Shown: piece by piece, positions 1 to 12,829 of the stretch
Numbering within the stretch: position 1 is the first letter of the stretch
Layout of the letters: the number at the start of each line of letters is the position of its first letter
Assembly (NCBI GenBank): GCA_037176705.1
Contig: CM073905.1
Location: 31,838,986 to 31,902,985 of the forward strand
DNA: 64,000 nucleotides
From: Molossus alvarezi
Taxonomy: Eukaryota > Chordata > Mammalia > Chiroptera > Molossidae
Direction of reading: 5' to 3'
Translations under genes and position numbers: made by a program
Notes under the pieces: generated by a model
The model's database searches: none
What the model was told of the DNA's origin: nothing
Seen by the model: the letters and a program-made list of their open reading frames with translations, nothing else

Positions 1-1199
1 GAGCTTTTCTCAGTCATTTTTGGGAGGCAGCACCTTTATCTTTCATGTGGACTAGGTCATGACCTCAGTGCTGTATTCTCTCAAATATCTTGGCTCTTGT
101 ATCCAGGTCATTCCCTAGGTGAGAACCAGAGTGCTCAGATTGTGAACCTCAAATTGGGGACCTACCTTTTCTCTCCCCTTTAGATTTCTATATTTTGGAG
201 ACGTGCTTTTTTAATATGGGCCACCATGAGGGCATCAAGGGCGATGGCAGTGGTAGCATATGGCTGTGTACAACAGTAATAGGTATTATTCAGGTTAGAA
301 TCTTAACAGTTCCAGGGAGAACACAGGCTGAGAGTCCTTAAAATGTAAATTAGCAGTTCAGATCCAAAACACCGACATTCTGAGAAAGCATACATGGAAA
401 GTCAATCAAGGTAGTAGATAGAACTCAGATTTCTTATTCTGAGAATAGATATTGCCAATCCTAAGGCAATAAACAGACAGGCAGGGGTCAGGAAACAAAT
501 TTATAGGCCAGTGATTCTACTGTTCTGTTTTCCACAGATGTTGTCAGTGTTTTGCTATCCACATTCCACCACGGTGGAATGCTCTAGTTGATCATTTTGG
601 AAATATTAAACAATATATTGGAAGTGTTTGCTTTTGAAAATTGTTAGTGAACAATGTTAGTGTTTGAAAAGTGGTAGTCAGCAGAATACAGTCTTAGAGA
701 ACAGAATATCAATAAAATCTTATTTAAATTAGTATTTCTTTTAAAAGCACTGGTTAAGAAAACTGTGTCCTGTTAAAATAAGCCTTGCTGTTTGGAGATT
801 CTTCTGGCTTTGTGTTGTTAACAGTGTGCTTTGCTGTTCCATTAGCATTGTCAACTGGCAGATGCATTTGAGGCCCAGAGAACTAGCTCCCCAGCGCTAG
901 GTTAACAAGGTACCCCACCACCTGAATCTGATGTCAGATAAGGAAAGCAACATGTAATGTTTGGTGCAATTCCCTTATTTGATCTGCACTAAAATTTATT
1001 GGCAAAAGTGGATTTTGGTCTAAGAATGGATCCCTTAAGTATTTGTGTGTCACATTCAGTGATCGTGACATCTAAAAGTGGCCTTGATGAATAAAACTGG
1101 TGTTAAGTCAAATACTTTCAAATGTCATCTTTCCATCCAACACTCCAGATAATCTAAAGTGATTTAATAGATGAAGTAAATTTCCACCTGTTATACCTT

Positions 1200-1415
1200 T
1201 GTTGCCGTTTATTGAGTCTTGCTGTGTTCTGAGCTTTTGCTAAAAGCTTTATGTGCATTTACTCACTTAATCCCTCATTTTAAATCCTATGAGGTAAGAA
1301 CTGTTATCCTCATTTTATAAATGAGAACACTGAAGTGTCCATAGTGTTTTCATAGTGGGTGGCATAGATAGTCATGCTCCAGATCCAAAGTTGGTCTGCT
1401 CTAAAATATGTGCCC
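1200..1415 (+). repeat. MIR-type ancient SINE
   Basis: TTTATTGAGTCTTGC, CTTTATGTGCATTTACTCAC, CCTATGAGGTAAGAACTGTT and CCTCATTTTATAAATGAGAA follow the MIR core in order. Confidence 0.7.
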
Positions 1416-2885
1416 TTTACCTCTCCACTTACATTAGTTTAATTACAAACTCGGACTAGGGTAGGGGGAGGTACTTTATGAGAAATGTTTATTGTCTGGT
1501 TTTTCTCCTTCTCTTTGAGTTTGTCAGACATCATGTTCACATGATGTATAATGTAGTAGAAGAGATAAAACATCTACTTATTTTTTCAGTTAAGTGTTTA
1601 TTGAAATCTAACATCATCTTGTACCAGTTCATTCTTTCACCCTGTGTCCTGATAGTAGATCTCCAGTCTGCAAAAGTCTCTTAAAGTGCTCCAGTGTTCA
1701 AAAGACAGTCTCTTAAAGTGCTAGAAAAAATGTTACTTCGTGTCTTTTTTCTCTTCCTACTAACAATTCCAACTTTGTGTCTGTTTTAGAATATAAAAAA
1801 ATACATTAGTATTAGTCAAATACTGCATGTCATTGGTTCTAAAATGTATTTTCCTTCCACATTTTAGTATTTCAAGTTGTGATGTTTCTTACATAAGAAT
1901 TATAGTTAGTATTTTTTTCTTAGTGGTTAATAAAAAGACCATGTCTAAAATAATGATATCTTAGATTCAATTAAATATACAGGTGCATGTAGAAAATTCT
2001 AAAACAAACAGGTACATATTGGGATATGTGTTCATTTATGCCTTATGGATAGGAATATGGAATCAAAATTGTTTCTTTTTTTTAATTTTATCTGCCCTGA
2101 TTAGAATTCCTCCCATCATCTATGTTACCAAGTATGCTCTTGCCAATATAAGTACTATCAAGTACCTTTTCCCAAGGCATACTTCTGTGGCCCATATTAG
2201 AATTGTTGAGACAGGTGATGACCACCTACCAACAGATTATTTTAGTGTTGTGCAGATTTCATTTGGCCTTTAACCCGTTCATTGACTCTTCCGCTATAAC
2301 ATTTTGACCCTGTTGATCTTCCAAATTCTCCTGAATTAATATTAGGCCAGTAAGCATTTAAACACTGATTGATACTGATCATCATATTGTACTATCTTTC
2401 CATCTTGTAACTTCCTCATTTCTTTATTACTTCCAATATTGCAGGGTTCACTTTGTCCTCCACAATTATTTCTGACAAATATTGTTTTCTCATCACTTCT
2501 GGTTGTAAAATTGATCTCTGATTTCATTTCTGTTGATTATACATTTCTTATTTGTATTGCTTTTGTGTTTGTTAAAATGATAGGGTCAGTCATTTTATTA
2601 AAACTGCATAAAACTAAGCATGACTGTGGAGGATGAAATAGCAGGTACTGGAGTGGCTGTTTGTGACCACTGATGCCATCTATTGGAAGCTGGTAGAGTT
2701 GATTCTTTTGCTGTAGAGGATTTTTTTTCTTCTTTATGATGAAAATTTGAAAGTTGAAAATTCTGAAATGGGTTTTCTACATTTTGTCACAGATAAAACT
2801 CTTACATGGTTTTATAATGAGGTTCTGTATGCAGTTGAAAGTAAAACTCTTACATTGTTTATAAGCATGATGTTAAAGGATTCTT

Positions 2886-2983
2886 TTGGCGGAGGGAGGT
2901 ACATGCCCCTATCGGGAACCAAACCTGGGACTCTCTGGTCCGCAGGCCGATGCTCCAACTGCTGAGCCAGACTGGCCAGGGCA
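2886..2983 (-). mobile_element. Half-length Ves SINE, minus strand
   Basis: tRNA-like half only, ending GCCAGACTGGCCAGGGCA on the plus strand. Perfect 12-bp duplication TAAAGGATTCTT at 2874-2885 and 2984-2995. In the element's own sense it stops after ...GCATGTACC, followed by a C-rich end instead of a poly-A. Confidence 0.92.
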
Positions 2984-3012
2984 TAAAGGATTCTTATACT
3001 TTAAAAATTTAA

Positions 3013-3223
3013 CAGGAGCTTGCCGGGGTGGCTCAGTGGTTGAGCATCGACCTATGCACCGAGAGGTCGCCAGTTAGATTCCTGGCTAGGGCTCATACCC
3101 AGGTTGTGGGCCAAATCCCCAACGGGGGGCATGCAGCAGGCGACCAGTCGATGTTCTCTCTCATCGATGTTTCTGTCTCTCTTTACCTCCCCCTTCCTCT
3201 CTCTCTAAAGTCAATAAAGAAAA
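3013..3223 (+). mobile_element. Ves SINE, plus strand (GAGCATCGACCTATG subtype)
   Basis: Contains GGTGGCTCAGTGGTTGAGCA, CCCAACGGGGGGCATGCAGC and TCTCATCGATGTTTCT, then an A-rich tail. Short duplication AAAAATTTAA at 3003-3012 and 3224-3233, which is partly tail-like. Confidence 0.9.
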
Positions 3224-3299
3224 AAAAATTTAAAAGGATATCAGTGTATTAAAAAAGTTCTCACATGTACTTTAAAATAGTACAGTAAAGAGGGTAGAG

Positions 3300-4150
3300 T
3301 AGAGCATTTGGTTTCTAGAAGAAAATATGACATATTTTACAACATCCATCAAGCAAGGTTAAAGATGTGAGTCTAATTTTATTCTCCGAATCCTATGAAA
3401 ATAAAACATGCATTCTTGCCACTTACTCGTACAAGATGTGACATGGATTAGTTTTCTCTGCCTAGAAAATAAATTGTTTTCTTTGATTATAGACCATGTT
3501 AAAGAAGTATCCTTTTTTATGTCCTAGCATTTTCATGGGAAAGCATGAATGTTTCCCTCAATGCAAAGTATTTGGGGTATGTACTTTTCACTGTAGCTGC
3601 CCATAAGTCTTCCTTACTTAGAAGAGAATGGAAACTGAATCTGACTCACTGTAGATGTTATAAAATGCGTTTACACTGTTTTCTCACCCTTTTCCCACTT
3701 TGCGTTTACCCCAGATCCTGCAGAGTTATGTGCTTGTGTAGCTCCTTCTTACACATGGCTGAGTGCTCTACTTGAGCAGAAAAACTACAACTGACGCACT
3801 GTTTACTGCAGTTGTCCAGTGCTGCAGTTGGCAGCTGTCATTGTTTTGCACAGTTCTGTTTTTCCTCCAAAACTGCCTGTGGCAATTTGTACTCATTCTT
3901 TATTACCCAAGGGTTTTGCAAGCAATAATATAATGTATCTGACTACTTAGTGGCCCCTTGTGATTCCCTTTTTAGAGAAGCAGCAAAGTAGAAGACTCTT
4001 TCACTTTCTTCTTTGCTGACCATGCAATATTAGGCCAGTTGGGACAGGTTTTTTGATGTGCTGCCAGAATGCAAAAGATTTTACTGTATTGCAATTGTAT
4101 TTTCTTCAGGTAATTTTGAACTGTTTATAGGTAAAACTCATATTTTGTCA
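3300..4150. other. Unassigned intron sequence
   Basis: AT-rich. I see no repeat, exon or RNA gene here, nor in 1-1199 or 1420-2870. Confidence 0.6.
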
Positions 4151-4162
4151 AAAATAATGTCA

Positions 4163-4290
4163 AGCCCTGGCTGGTTTGACTCAGTGGTTGGAGTGTCAGC
4201 CTGCAGACCAGAGAGTCCCGGATTTGGTTCCTGCTAGGGGCACGTACCAAAAAAAAATAAAAAAAAATAATAATAATAATAATAAATAAT
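4163..4290 (+). mobile_element. Half-length Ves SINE with TAA tail, plus strand
   Basis: Head GCCCTGGCTGGTTTGACTCA, ending GGGGCACGTACC followed at once by A/TAA repeats. Perfect duplication AATAATGTCA at 4153-4162 and 4291-4300. Confidence 0.93.
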
Positions 4291-4499
4291 AATAATGTCA
4301 TATGTTCTACATGTAATTCTGCCTTGTAGAAAAATTTATTATTGTGATAAAATTAACATAATTTTAAAACTATCTTCAGGTCATATGGTAAAAATTGATA
4401 TGACATGGTGAGGATGAAAATGCTGTTCTTTATTCTTGCCATCCATTTATTATACTTGTTACGTGCGCACATGCTCTTTAAAAAATCTTTTTCTTTTAA

Positions 4500-4690
4500 A
4501 AGAGCCTACTACATACCATACATTTTCCTAGATGCAAGGGATATGTAGCAGTAGACAAAGTTGATGTGGCCCTGTCCTCATGCCATTTATAGTTGAGTAG
4601 TACTTACATGGAGATTGACCATGTAGTGAGTGTCAAGTCTTAGTACTGAAGGGGTGTCAGAGGAGCTGTAAGGAGAGGACTCTGCTCTTT
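4500..4690. repeat. Possible ancient interspersed repeat, family unassigned
   Basis: Pattern 'CTAGATGCAAGGGATATGTA ... GTGGCCCTGTCCTCATGCCA' is of the 'size, then ctggggatacag, then gagcttacag' kind seen in old mammalian repeats. Similar stretches lie at 28600-28760, 30540-30660 and 32090-32400. I cannot name the family. Confidence 0.45.
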
Positions 4691-5924
4691 TGGCAGCTTA
4701 GTGCTGTAGAAGACTCACTTGCTTTGTTGTGTGTGGAAGCAGTCTTCCTGTCTGCCTTTGCCAAAGCAGCCCTCGAGACATTCTGAATATTAATGAGACC
4801 CTGGGAATGCCCTTCGCAGTCTAAGACATAACTAAGCTGCTTGTTGTCAAATATTGCTTCTTTCCCACTCATGCTTTCTTCCCCAGGCAGTCATACTTCA
4901 GACATCTGGGGCACCAGATTCTGAAGTTTTCAAGAGCAGAGAAGTTTAATCAAATTAACCTCTCCCCATAATAAATACTAGCTACTGTTCATATTTTTGT
5001 GTTAGTAATATCATAGCAGTACCATAATTAATGGCACTAAATATATATATATATCTCACAATTCCAAAGCTGTGCATTTCAATTAGAAAACATTTTTTTG
5101 TGGTGGTAGTTAAAAAAAGGCTTTTTTGCCTGATTAGTCTTAGGCTCTGATGATGTTAAATTCATCTAGGTGAATGAGAGTCTGTTTCTTAGGTGTATGA
5201 AACTAGATACATTTATACTATTTGAAGGAAGCAGTAGCTTAGATAATTCCAAACAATACTTAATTGAAATAGCTATTTTTTCTCCCTCAAATCATACTCA
5301 GTGCCTACTGCTAATACAGAAAAAATGATGTAGATTCTCTTCAGGGCTGCCCAGAGTGTAACACATACCTTGCTCTCATGGGTGGGACTAGGTGTGGACA
5401 AAAGACAAGAAATGCCCCAGGTTCAGATGAGTGATACAGAAAGAGTGCTCCAAGTTCACTGTTGTTCTGGGAGACAAATTTGATTGGCTAGAGAAAGCAG
5501 CTTCCAGGCAGGGATCTGAAGGGGTCTGGGGCTTAGCTCAGAGTGCAGGATGGCGAGGCCACCTGAGGGAAAATAGCCATCCCTCCATCCTGAGCGACTC
5601 GGGAGTTTTTCCTCCTTTTCTTTTTAAAATATATTGAGGCATGTGTAAAATTCCATGCTAAAAGAACAGAGTATTGCTGGAAAGAGTTGAAAACCAGTGG
5701 AATAGAACTGGTTCAAGGTTTTCCTGTTTGGATGTGACTTTGTCATAATTTATTTGAATTTTGGAGTGGGGTTTTCCTTTCTAGTATGTTTTCTTATATG
5801 TTTATCTGAATTGTAAGGTTTAAATTACATCCCAAATTCACATTAGGTAATTTGTGATGTTTGCTGATGAGTGGATGATTTTACTCTGATTTGTGGTAGT
5901 GACTTTAATAAGTTTTACTGTTTT

Positions 5925-6085
5925 ATCGAGAGCGTGATCACATCTTATTTAATGTTTATGTCTCTCTCCGAGTTAGGCATTATTATCTGTATTTTACAGC
6001 ATTGAAAACTGAAATGTGGAGAGATTAATTAACTTAAGGCTACTAATAATGGGTCACTTTTGAACTCAGTTCTGCCTAATTGCAA
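5925..6085 (+). repeat. MIR-type ancient SINE
   Basis: GGCATTATTATCTGTATTTT, ACAGCATTGAAAACTGAAAT and TTTTGAACTCAGTTCTGCCT follow the MIR core. Confidence 0.65.
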
Positions 6086-6221
6086 GGCCCTCTGACATTG
6101 CCTTTCTTGGTGCTGAACAATTAGAATTGATTGTATTACCTTACATTAAAATAAGCATGTTATTTATAACTGTGGTTTATTGTTTTATTTTTTTATCCTT
6201 ACCCGAGGACATTTTCAGTGA

Positions 6222-6460
6222 TTTTTTTTTTTTTAAGAGAGATAGAGAAAGGGGGGTGAGGAGAGAAGGAGCAAGAGTGGGGAGAGGGAGAGAAACAGAA
6301 ATGTGCATGTGAGAGAGAAACATCAGTCAGCTGCCTTCTGTATGCACCCCATCCGGGGATCAAACCCGCAACCTAGGTAAGTAACCTGACCAGGAATCAA
6401 ACCTGCAGCCTTTTGGTGTATGGGACAACACTTCAACCAACTGAGCCACCCGGCCAGGGC
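6222..6460 (-). mobile_element. Old Ves-type SINE, minus strand
   Basis: T-run, purine-rich GAGAGAAGGAGCAAGAG, CATCCGGGGATCAAACCCGC and the final CAACTGAGCCACCCGGCCAG. Older subtype than the GCGGTTAGAGCGTC copies. Confidence 0.85.
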
Positions 6461-6974
6461 ACTATGGTTTATTTTTAAATAGCAAAAAGTGCATTTGGGT
6501 AAAATGCATATGTGACAACTTTAGAAGATGTAGTTTAAAAGTCAGAACAGTTAGTGAAAGATTAGTTTTGTAAATAAGTGAGTCTTGTGACCTGGGGCAG
6601 GGGCAAAACCTTTCCCCCCAAATTGCTTTAAAATGACTAACTTGGATTTTCTAAATTAAAGATGAAAACCGTAATCTGTGTTTTTATCAAGTTAGTTTTC
6701 TAAGACCTCATAAAGAAGCCTGGGCAATAGTGTTTAATGTGCTTATAAATGTGAGCTGAGGCTCAGCAGTGGAAAGAGGGGGAAAGCAGGAGATGGAAAA
6801 TAACAGGAGAAACAGATGTCCATACACCGTCTTGAGCTTATGCTTCCTCTTTTAAAAGATGACACCATGGTTTCACATCTTTAACTTTTTTCTCATATCT
6901 GTGCTTTCATTTCTATTTATCTTCAATGAATTAATAATTCTCCGAAAGTTAAAGCTTTATGAAATAAGTGTCAC

Positions 6975-7000
6975 TTCTGTGTGTGTGTGTGTGTATGTGT
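6975..7000 (+). repeat. (TG)n microsatellite
   Basis: TCTGTGTGTGTGTGTGTGTA, a short dinucleotide run. Confidence 0.9.
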
Positions 7001-7904
7001 ATTTGTAAACTTACAATATGGTTGACTCTAAAATCTATCCCCCTGTGCAATCTAATAATTTTAATCTATGGTTAAGTTATCAAATTATTGGTGTATATAT
7101 ATTGTTGCTCTTAACATCTCTCAGGCGATAAAATAGATCTTTAATTTTTAAGACTAAGTATATTTAACCCAAAGTAGCACTTCTCCTGGCCACTTAATCC
7201 TGACCTGCAAAATGTACCTCATCGTTATTTTTCTATCTGTCTTTTTGAATTTTTCAAAATTAATTTAAAATTTTGAGACTTACTAGAAATGTACCTAGTT
7301 GGATTAAAGGTGGCATCACTTCAGATACTTTTAGTGGTACACAGAGAAATGCTCCAAGTTCAGAGGAGGTGAAATCATCCTGGCTGTCTCCTGTGGAACC
7401 TGCAGGAACAATCTTTGAACCTATTTTGCTTTCTTCCCACAGCATATGAATTTCATTTGTTGCATTATGTAGTATAACTTTAGTGTTTGAAGGAATTTTT
7501 TGCCCAGCAGTTGAGAAAAGACAGGACTTTCTCCAAGTATTTTGTGTAAGGTGATAATGTTTGATTTTGTGATAGTGATTTATATTTGTTACTTCTCTAT
7601 CTTAATTTTTATTATGTTAAAAATAATAACACGTACATCAGATTTAAAGCATAATTTCAAGCCTTTTTCTTGGTGACTCATTCATTTTTTTTGCTCCTCA
7701 ATCTTCTCTGTTCCATTATTCAGATATTTTCCCCAATATTAATCAGTTATAATTAATGCATTTTATACTATAAGGCACTTTTATAATCATTAAAGGTGTA
7801 AAATTATTCTGCAGAATATGATTTTTGTGTGTGATATGTTGCCTGTCAATTCAGACTTGACATACAAATCATAAACTTTTATCCTATTACATCTAACTAT
7901 AGAT

Positions 7905-8862
7905 GCTGCTCAATTGGATTACATCCCAACAAACCCATCGTAAGTTTAAAATATGATAAGGCTAAATGCATTTAATATATTCAACCTACTGAACATCATA
8001 GCTTAGCCTAGCCTACCTGAAACGTGCTCAGAACACTTACATTAGCCTACAGTTGGGCAATGATCTTGAGTTTCATCTCAAGAGTTGTTGCCTTTCTCTT
8101 CTCAACAGAAGAAGGAGACACAGATGGGTGTTTTGTGGACAGGATGGGATGTGGAAACATGAAACATAGTATTCAAAAAGGCTAGCCACACAGTATACTG
8201 TAGAGCAGTGATTTTCAACCCTTTGCATCTCATGGCACACATAAACTAATTAGTAAAATTCTGTGGCATACCAAAAAATATATTTTTTGCTAATCTGACA
8301 AAAAATAAAAAAAGATATAATTCTGATTCATTCACATTGGATGGCTATTGTGTTGACTATTGTCATTAAAAAAAAATTTTTTTTTTATTTGACAGTCTTT
8401 AAGGCAAGGTTGGGGAAATCAATACCAGCTAGCATCACATACCTCACCAAATTAGCCTGACCTAATATAGCAGGCTAATTTTTAAGTTGATAATTTTGTA
8501 TGACTTGAGAATGATGTTATAAATATCCAAATGGCCCTTGGCAGAAAAAAAGGTTCCCAATTCCTGGTAGGGGAAAAGAGGTCAGTGCCCCTAACTAAAT
8601 AGTCAGGTATTGCATGTGTTAAAAATTCTTGTAGCACACAGGTCGAAAATTGCTTCTTTAGACTATTGGTTGTTTCCTCTCATGATCCTGTGGACGACTG
8701 GCAGTTGAGGCTCGCTGCTGTTGTCCAGCATCATGAGAGAGTATATTGTACTGCATATCATAGCCTAGGAAAAGACCAGAATTTGAAGCAAGGTTTCTAC
8801 TGGATGTATATTTCTTTCATATATCATAAACTCAAAAAATCATAAGTTGGAGACCATTATAT
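7905..8862. mobile_element. Tigger-like (Tc1/mariner) non-autonomous DNA transposon, split by a hAT element
   Basis: Recognisable segments: CATCATAGCTTAGCCTAGCC, CTCAGAACACTTACATTAGC, CATCATGAGAGAGTATATTG, and the end AATCATAAGTTGGAGACCAT. These fit an old Tc1/mariner-derived repeat that I recall without being sure of its name. The halves are separated by the element at 8206-8655. The 5' terminal repeat is not preserved. Confidence 0.6.
8206..8655. mobile_element. hAT-like DNA transposon, 450 bp, nested
   Basis: Starts CAGTGATTTTCAACC and ends GGTCGAAAATTGCTT, imperfect inverted repeats. The flanks CTGTAGAG (8198-8205) and CTTTAGAC (8656-8663) match at 6 of 8, as expected for an 8-bp hAT duplication. 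Internal GTGGCATACC...TTTTTTGCTAATCTGAC and the CAGTGCCCCTAACTAAATAG block fit a repeat present in bat genomes (recollection). No transposase frame is present. Confidence 0.7.
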
Positions 8863-8869
8863 TTAATAT

Positions 8870-11530
8870 AAACTTATAAATGGAAGTATTTATTTCATGT
8901 GTCTTTTATAGGCACAGTGCCTTATTTATTGGTAACATCTGTATATACTTTGTATCATATTATAGTCTTTAACTAATGAATTTTACATTTGTGATCATGA
9001 GTCCATCTACTAAAAGGCATGAAAAACTGAAGTTTTAGAATGTTACTGACGGGATGGAAGAATATGATAATTTTGAGAATACAGAAATGTTAGATATGGA
9101 AGTCCATAAACCCCTATGTACTATATTATTCTGTCCTTGTTTTGCACTTATTTGGCTATATTGGTTTAAACTCATCTTTTCCTATTGAATGGCATTCTTT
9201 TTTCCAGCAATATTGATTACGAACAGTTATTAGTAACTTATCTCTGAAGGAAAGTTTTCTCATTTCATCCTTTGATCCTCAAAAATATATTTGGGGAGTT
9301 AAAAATAACTGTTTAAATGGTTAACAAGATAGTAGTAGATTAACTCATAGTCTGTTTCTCTTACATTATGGATAATGATTACAAAGTGAAAGGTCTTATT
9401 GCCAGTTTATGCTATGAACTTATTTTTACTTTTAATCATCTCAATGTTTGTTTTAATTTTATTACATGTATGGACTTATGAGTTCAATAATTACACAGAC
9501 TTATTTCCAGAATATATATGAGGGAAATACTGTTTTTGAATTTTAGAAGTTTAAATTTAGAAGCTGCTTTGGTTTAAAATAAATGAAATAACATATATTT
9601 TCCTTGTATCCTTGTTCACGTCTTAAAATGAGAAGTCAGAAAAACTGAGAAGGATGTATGCCTCAAATGGAATGGCCAATCTTAGCATTGGGATTTTCAG
9701 TCTGCTGCATTTCTTTTAGAACTTGTTAAGTATGAATTAATTGCGACTTTTCAATTTGTGTTAGCAGATTCCTTTTCTTGGTCAGAAAGTGTATTTCATA
9801 TCTTTTGTTGAATCCTTTTAGTACTTTAAAGGGTTTAAAACTTTTTCTAGTATATTTCTTGCCAGAAATAAGTAATAAAAATAAATGAAAATTTTGTTTG
9901 AATCCTTGACTAATGATAATGCTGTCTCAGAATACATAAGATGTTAACTACAAAAACATGCTGTATACATTTTTATTAACTGAATCCTATTTATAATGTA
10001 CTAGATATAGCTAGATCATTGATTTAAAATAAGCCTTTAAAATTTTCTTTTGTAACCATAAGAGCTTTTTTTTAGTACTAATTCTCTTTTCTAAATTTAG
10101 ATATTTTGAATTTAAAATTTTATCAAATTTTAAAAATCAGGCCATATTTTTGACTGCCTAGAGTCAACTTCAGTAGTTGAAGGAAATGATCATATTTTAC
10201 CAAATGGGTAAGAAGTATTGAAATTGACTTTTCAGAGTGTCTATCTTCTTGTGGAACTGTTTCAGAGACCATAATAAAGGTCATTAGTCTGAGTTTGGGT
10301 TAGACTATCCTTATCCAGCAGAAGAAAGAGTAGTCACTAGTATCTCATAAATAGAATGCTACATCTTCATTTATTAGATTATTGCCTAGAAAGCTCTCTC
10401 TGGAATTTAAGTGCTGATAACAGAGTATTCTGGCGTCAGTCAGTCAGATGGTATGCAACTCTGCCTGTCATGTGGATACCGAACCATCTATAATGCAGCT
10501 AATTAGCTCTACCCCTGAACAAAAGAAGTGATATATTAGATAGAATTTTGGAGTTTGGATACTGGAGATGTAGCATCTCTTCTCAAGTATATTGCTACTG
10601 TCTTTGTCATCCTTTAAGAGTATATTGTACCTTTCATGTGGAATGTGCCTCTGCTATTTCAGGGTTATTAAATGTAATCTCTTTGGGACTGTTGTTTGCC
10701 TCGTAGGGCTGGTCACTTTAGCTTCTAGGTTAACTTTGTTTCACACAGGTATATATTTAAATCTGGGAGGGAAAAGACAACCTTTATTCCTTTATGAGAA
10801 GTATCTGTGTCATTTGTGGAGGAGGAAATACAATAACCAAATACATATAAGTAACTGTAGTATATTCTAGATTTTAGTAAATCTGCCAAGTCAGAAAGGC
10901 AAATTCAAGAGGTTTATTAAGATTTAAGGAAACAAATAAAGATGAGAAACCAAAGAAAAATTTATCTTTTATCTGTATGAATTCAATTCTCTAGGATCAT
11001 TATAGTACAATTTGAATTAGTACCCAGGATATTTATTTTATCTTATAGTTATGCAGTTGCTAAGATTAGATAAAATTAATTTCTTAAAGAATGTTAGAGA
11101 ATCATATCTGATGATTATTTTCATTCATATTCTTTTCATTTCTACTTGGAGAATTCAAAGAAAACACATGTAGTTAGATTGTGAGTTTATCATCACTAGC
11201 AATAGATGGAACTGATTTTCACACTTAACAAGGTCTTGACTAAAGTCCTACAAATCTAGATAGGCATTATGAATAAAGAAATTTTATTTGTCAGCAAGTA
11301 CAAGCACTTGTAGGTAAAAATTATATGGTCACTGTGGTGTAATACAGCTAGATTATAGTTCTCTCTTTATGAGAGTCCTTAGAACTGTTCTAGCCATGCT
11401 TGCTTACCTGTTCTCATGTCCTCTCTGACACTAGAAAGCCACTTCAAAAATTAGGTACTTTTTCCCCAGATCCAATTCTCTTGGACTTGTGTCTTATATT
11501 CTGACTGTACAGTATCATGTATCATTGTCG
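8870..11530. other. Unassigned intron sequence
   Basis: Strongly AT-rich, with many stops in all frames and no repeat I can recognise. The same holds for 6470-7900. Confidence 0.6.
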
Positions 11531-11549
11531 TCATCATCATCGTAGCTGT

Positions 11550-11728
11550 GTACTCTGTAAAAACACTTGTATATGCCATCTCCTTTCAACCTAACAGTAA
11601 TCCTATGGTATAATCCAGTGTGTAAGTCTCATTGTACTAAATGTAAAATAAGGATAAAAAGTAGTTTATGCAAGGTGATACATTTAGTCAGTGACATAGA
11701 TCTGAAATGTGAGTCTGATTTTAACATA
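11550..11728 (+). repeat. MIR-type ancient SINE
   Basis: CTTGTATATGCCATCTCCTT, AACAGTAATCCTATGGTATA and CAAGGTGATACATTTAGTCA fit MIR. A decayed Ves SINE follows. Confidence 0.6.
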
Positions 11729-11730
11729 CT

Positions 11731-11864
11731 TGAGAGAGAGAGATCAATTTGTTATTCCACTTATTTTTGCATTCATTGGTTGATTCTTGTATGTGCCTTT
11801 ACTGGAGATTGAACCTGCAACCTTGGCATATTGGTTCTAACCAACTGAGCTACCTGGTCAGGAC
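11731..11864 (-). mobile_element. Decayed Ves-type SINE, minus strand
   Basis: Ends GAGCTACCTGGTCAGGAC, with TGGAGATTGAACCTGCAACC inside and a short GAGAGAGAGA stretch. Strongly diverged and truncated. Confidence 0.7.
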
Positions 11865-12039
11865 TGGAATGTTTTTTTAAAGAACTGTCTTCTCATATGA
11901 ACATGCTTTTGCTCCTTCACTTAGTCTTGTTGAAAGTAGGGATCATAGGTTGACATGTTAATATATTATTCTCAGTGGCACATATTTTAATTATTCTATT
12001 TGTAATGGGCTTTCTATAAATACTTATGTTCCTGTTGGA

Positions 12040-12740
12040 ATTTTAAAAATCTTCATTGAAATATACATACAAGAGATGTTTGCACATCATAACTGTTTAG
12101 CTCCATCTGCTTTTATAAAATGAGCACACCCTTATGTCCAGCATTCACATGAAGAAGTAGAACATTACGCCCTGGCTGGTTTGACTCAGTGGTTAGAACA
12201 TCAGCTAAGGGACCAAAGAGTCAAGAGTTCGATTCCGATATGTGCCTCTGTTGCGGTTCAGTCCTGGCCCTGGTTGGAATCCCGCGAGAGGCAACTGATT
12301 CATGTGTTTCTCTCACATTTATGTCCCCCCCTCCCCCACTCTGTGTGAAAATAAATGGAAAAATGTCCTCGGGTAGGATTAAAAAAAAAAAAAGTAGAAT
12401 ATTACCAATATCCTTAGAAGCCTCCTATGTGCCTCCTCTAGGTCACTACCTCCTTTCAGAGGACCTACTATCCCCATAACACTATAGATTAGTTTTGCAT
12501 GTTTTGAATTTTATTTAGGTGAAATGATAGTCAGTTTATATTGTTTTGTGTGTGACTTCTTTCTCCCAACATTGTGTTTGTGAGCTTCACGAACTGTTGT
12601 GTGCAGTTGCAATTCATTCATTCTGTTGCTGTATAATTCATTGTATGAATATACCACAATTAATTTATGTATTCAATCTATGTATTTCTAATTTATGTAG
12701 TCATTTATTTATTGACAGTTTGGAGCTATTATATTTATCT
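12040..12740 (-). mobile_element. Old LINE-1 3' end (L1M type), interrupted by a Ves SINE
   Basis: Decayed matches to the complement of old mammalian LINE-1 3' ends: CACACCCTTATGTCCAGCAT, ATAGATTAGTTTTGCATGTT, CATTGTATGAATATACCACA. The Ves copy at 12169-12393 splits it. Exact ends are uncertain. Confidence 0.7.
12169..12393 (+). mobile_element. Ves SINE, plus strand, inside old LINE-1
   Basis: Head GCCCTGGCTGGTTTGACTCA, tail GGTAGGATT plus 13 A. Duplication GTAGAACATTAC (12157-12168) and GTAGAATATTAC (12394-12405), one mismatch. Confidence 0.94.
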
Positions 12741-12829
12741 GTGGCCATATTTTATATTTTGTCCTATAGAGTAAGTTCCTTGAGGATAGATTTTATGTTT
12801 CATTCATGTTTTTAACTCTCTAATTATGT

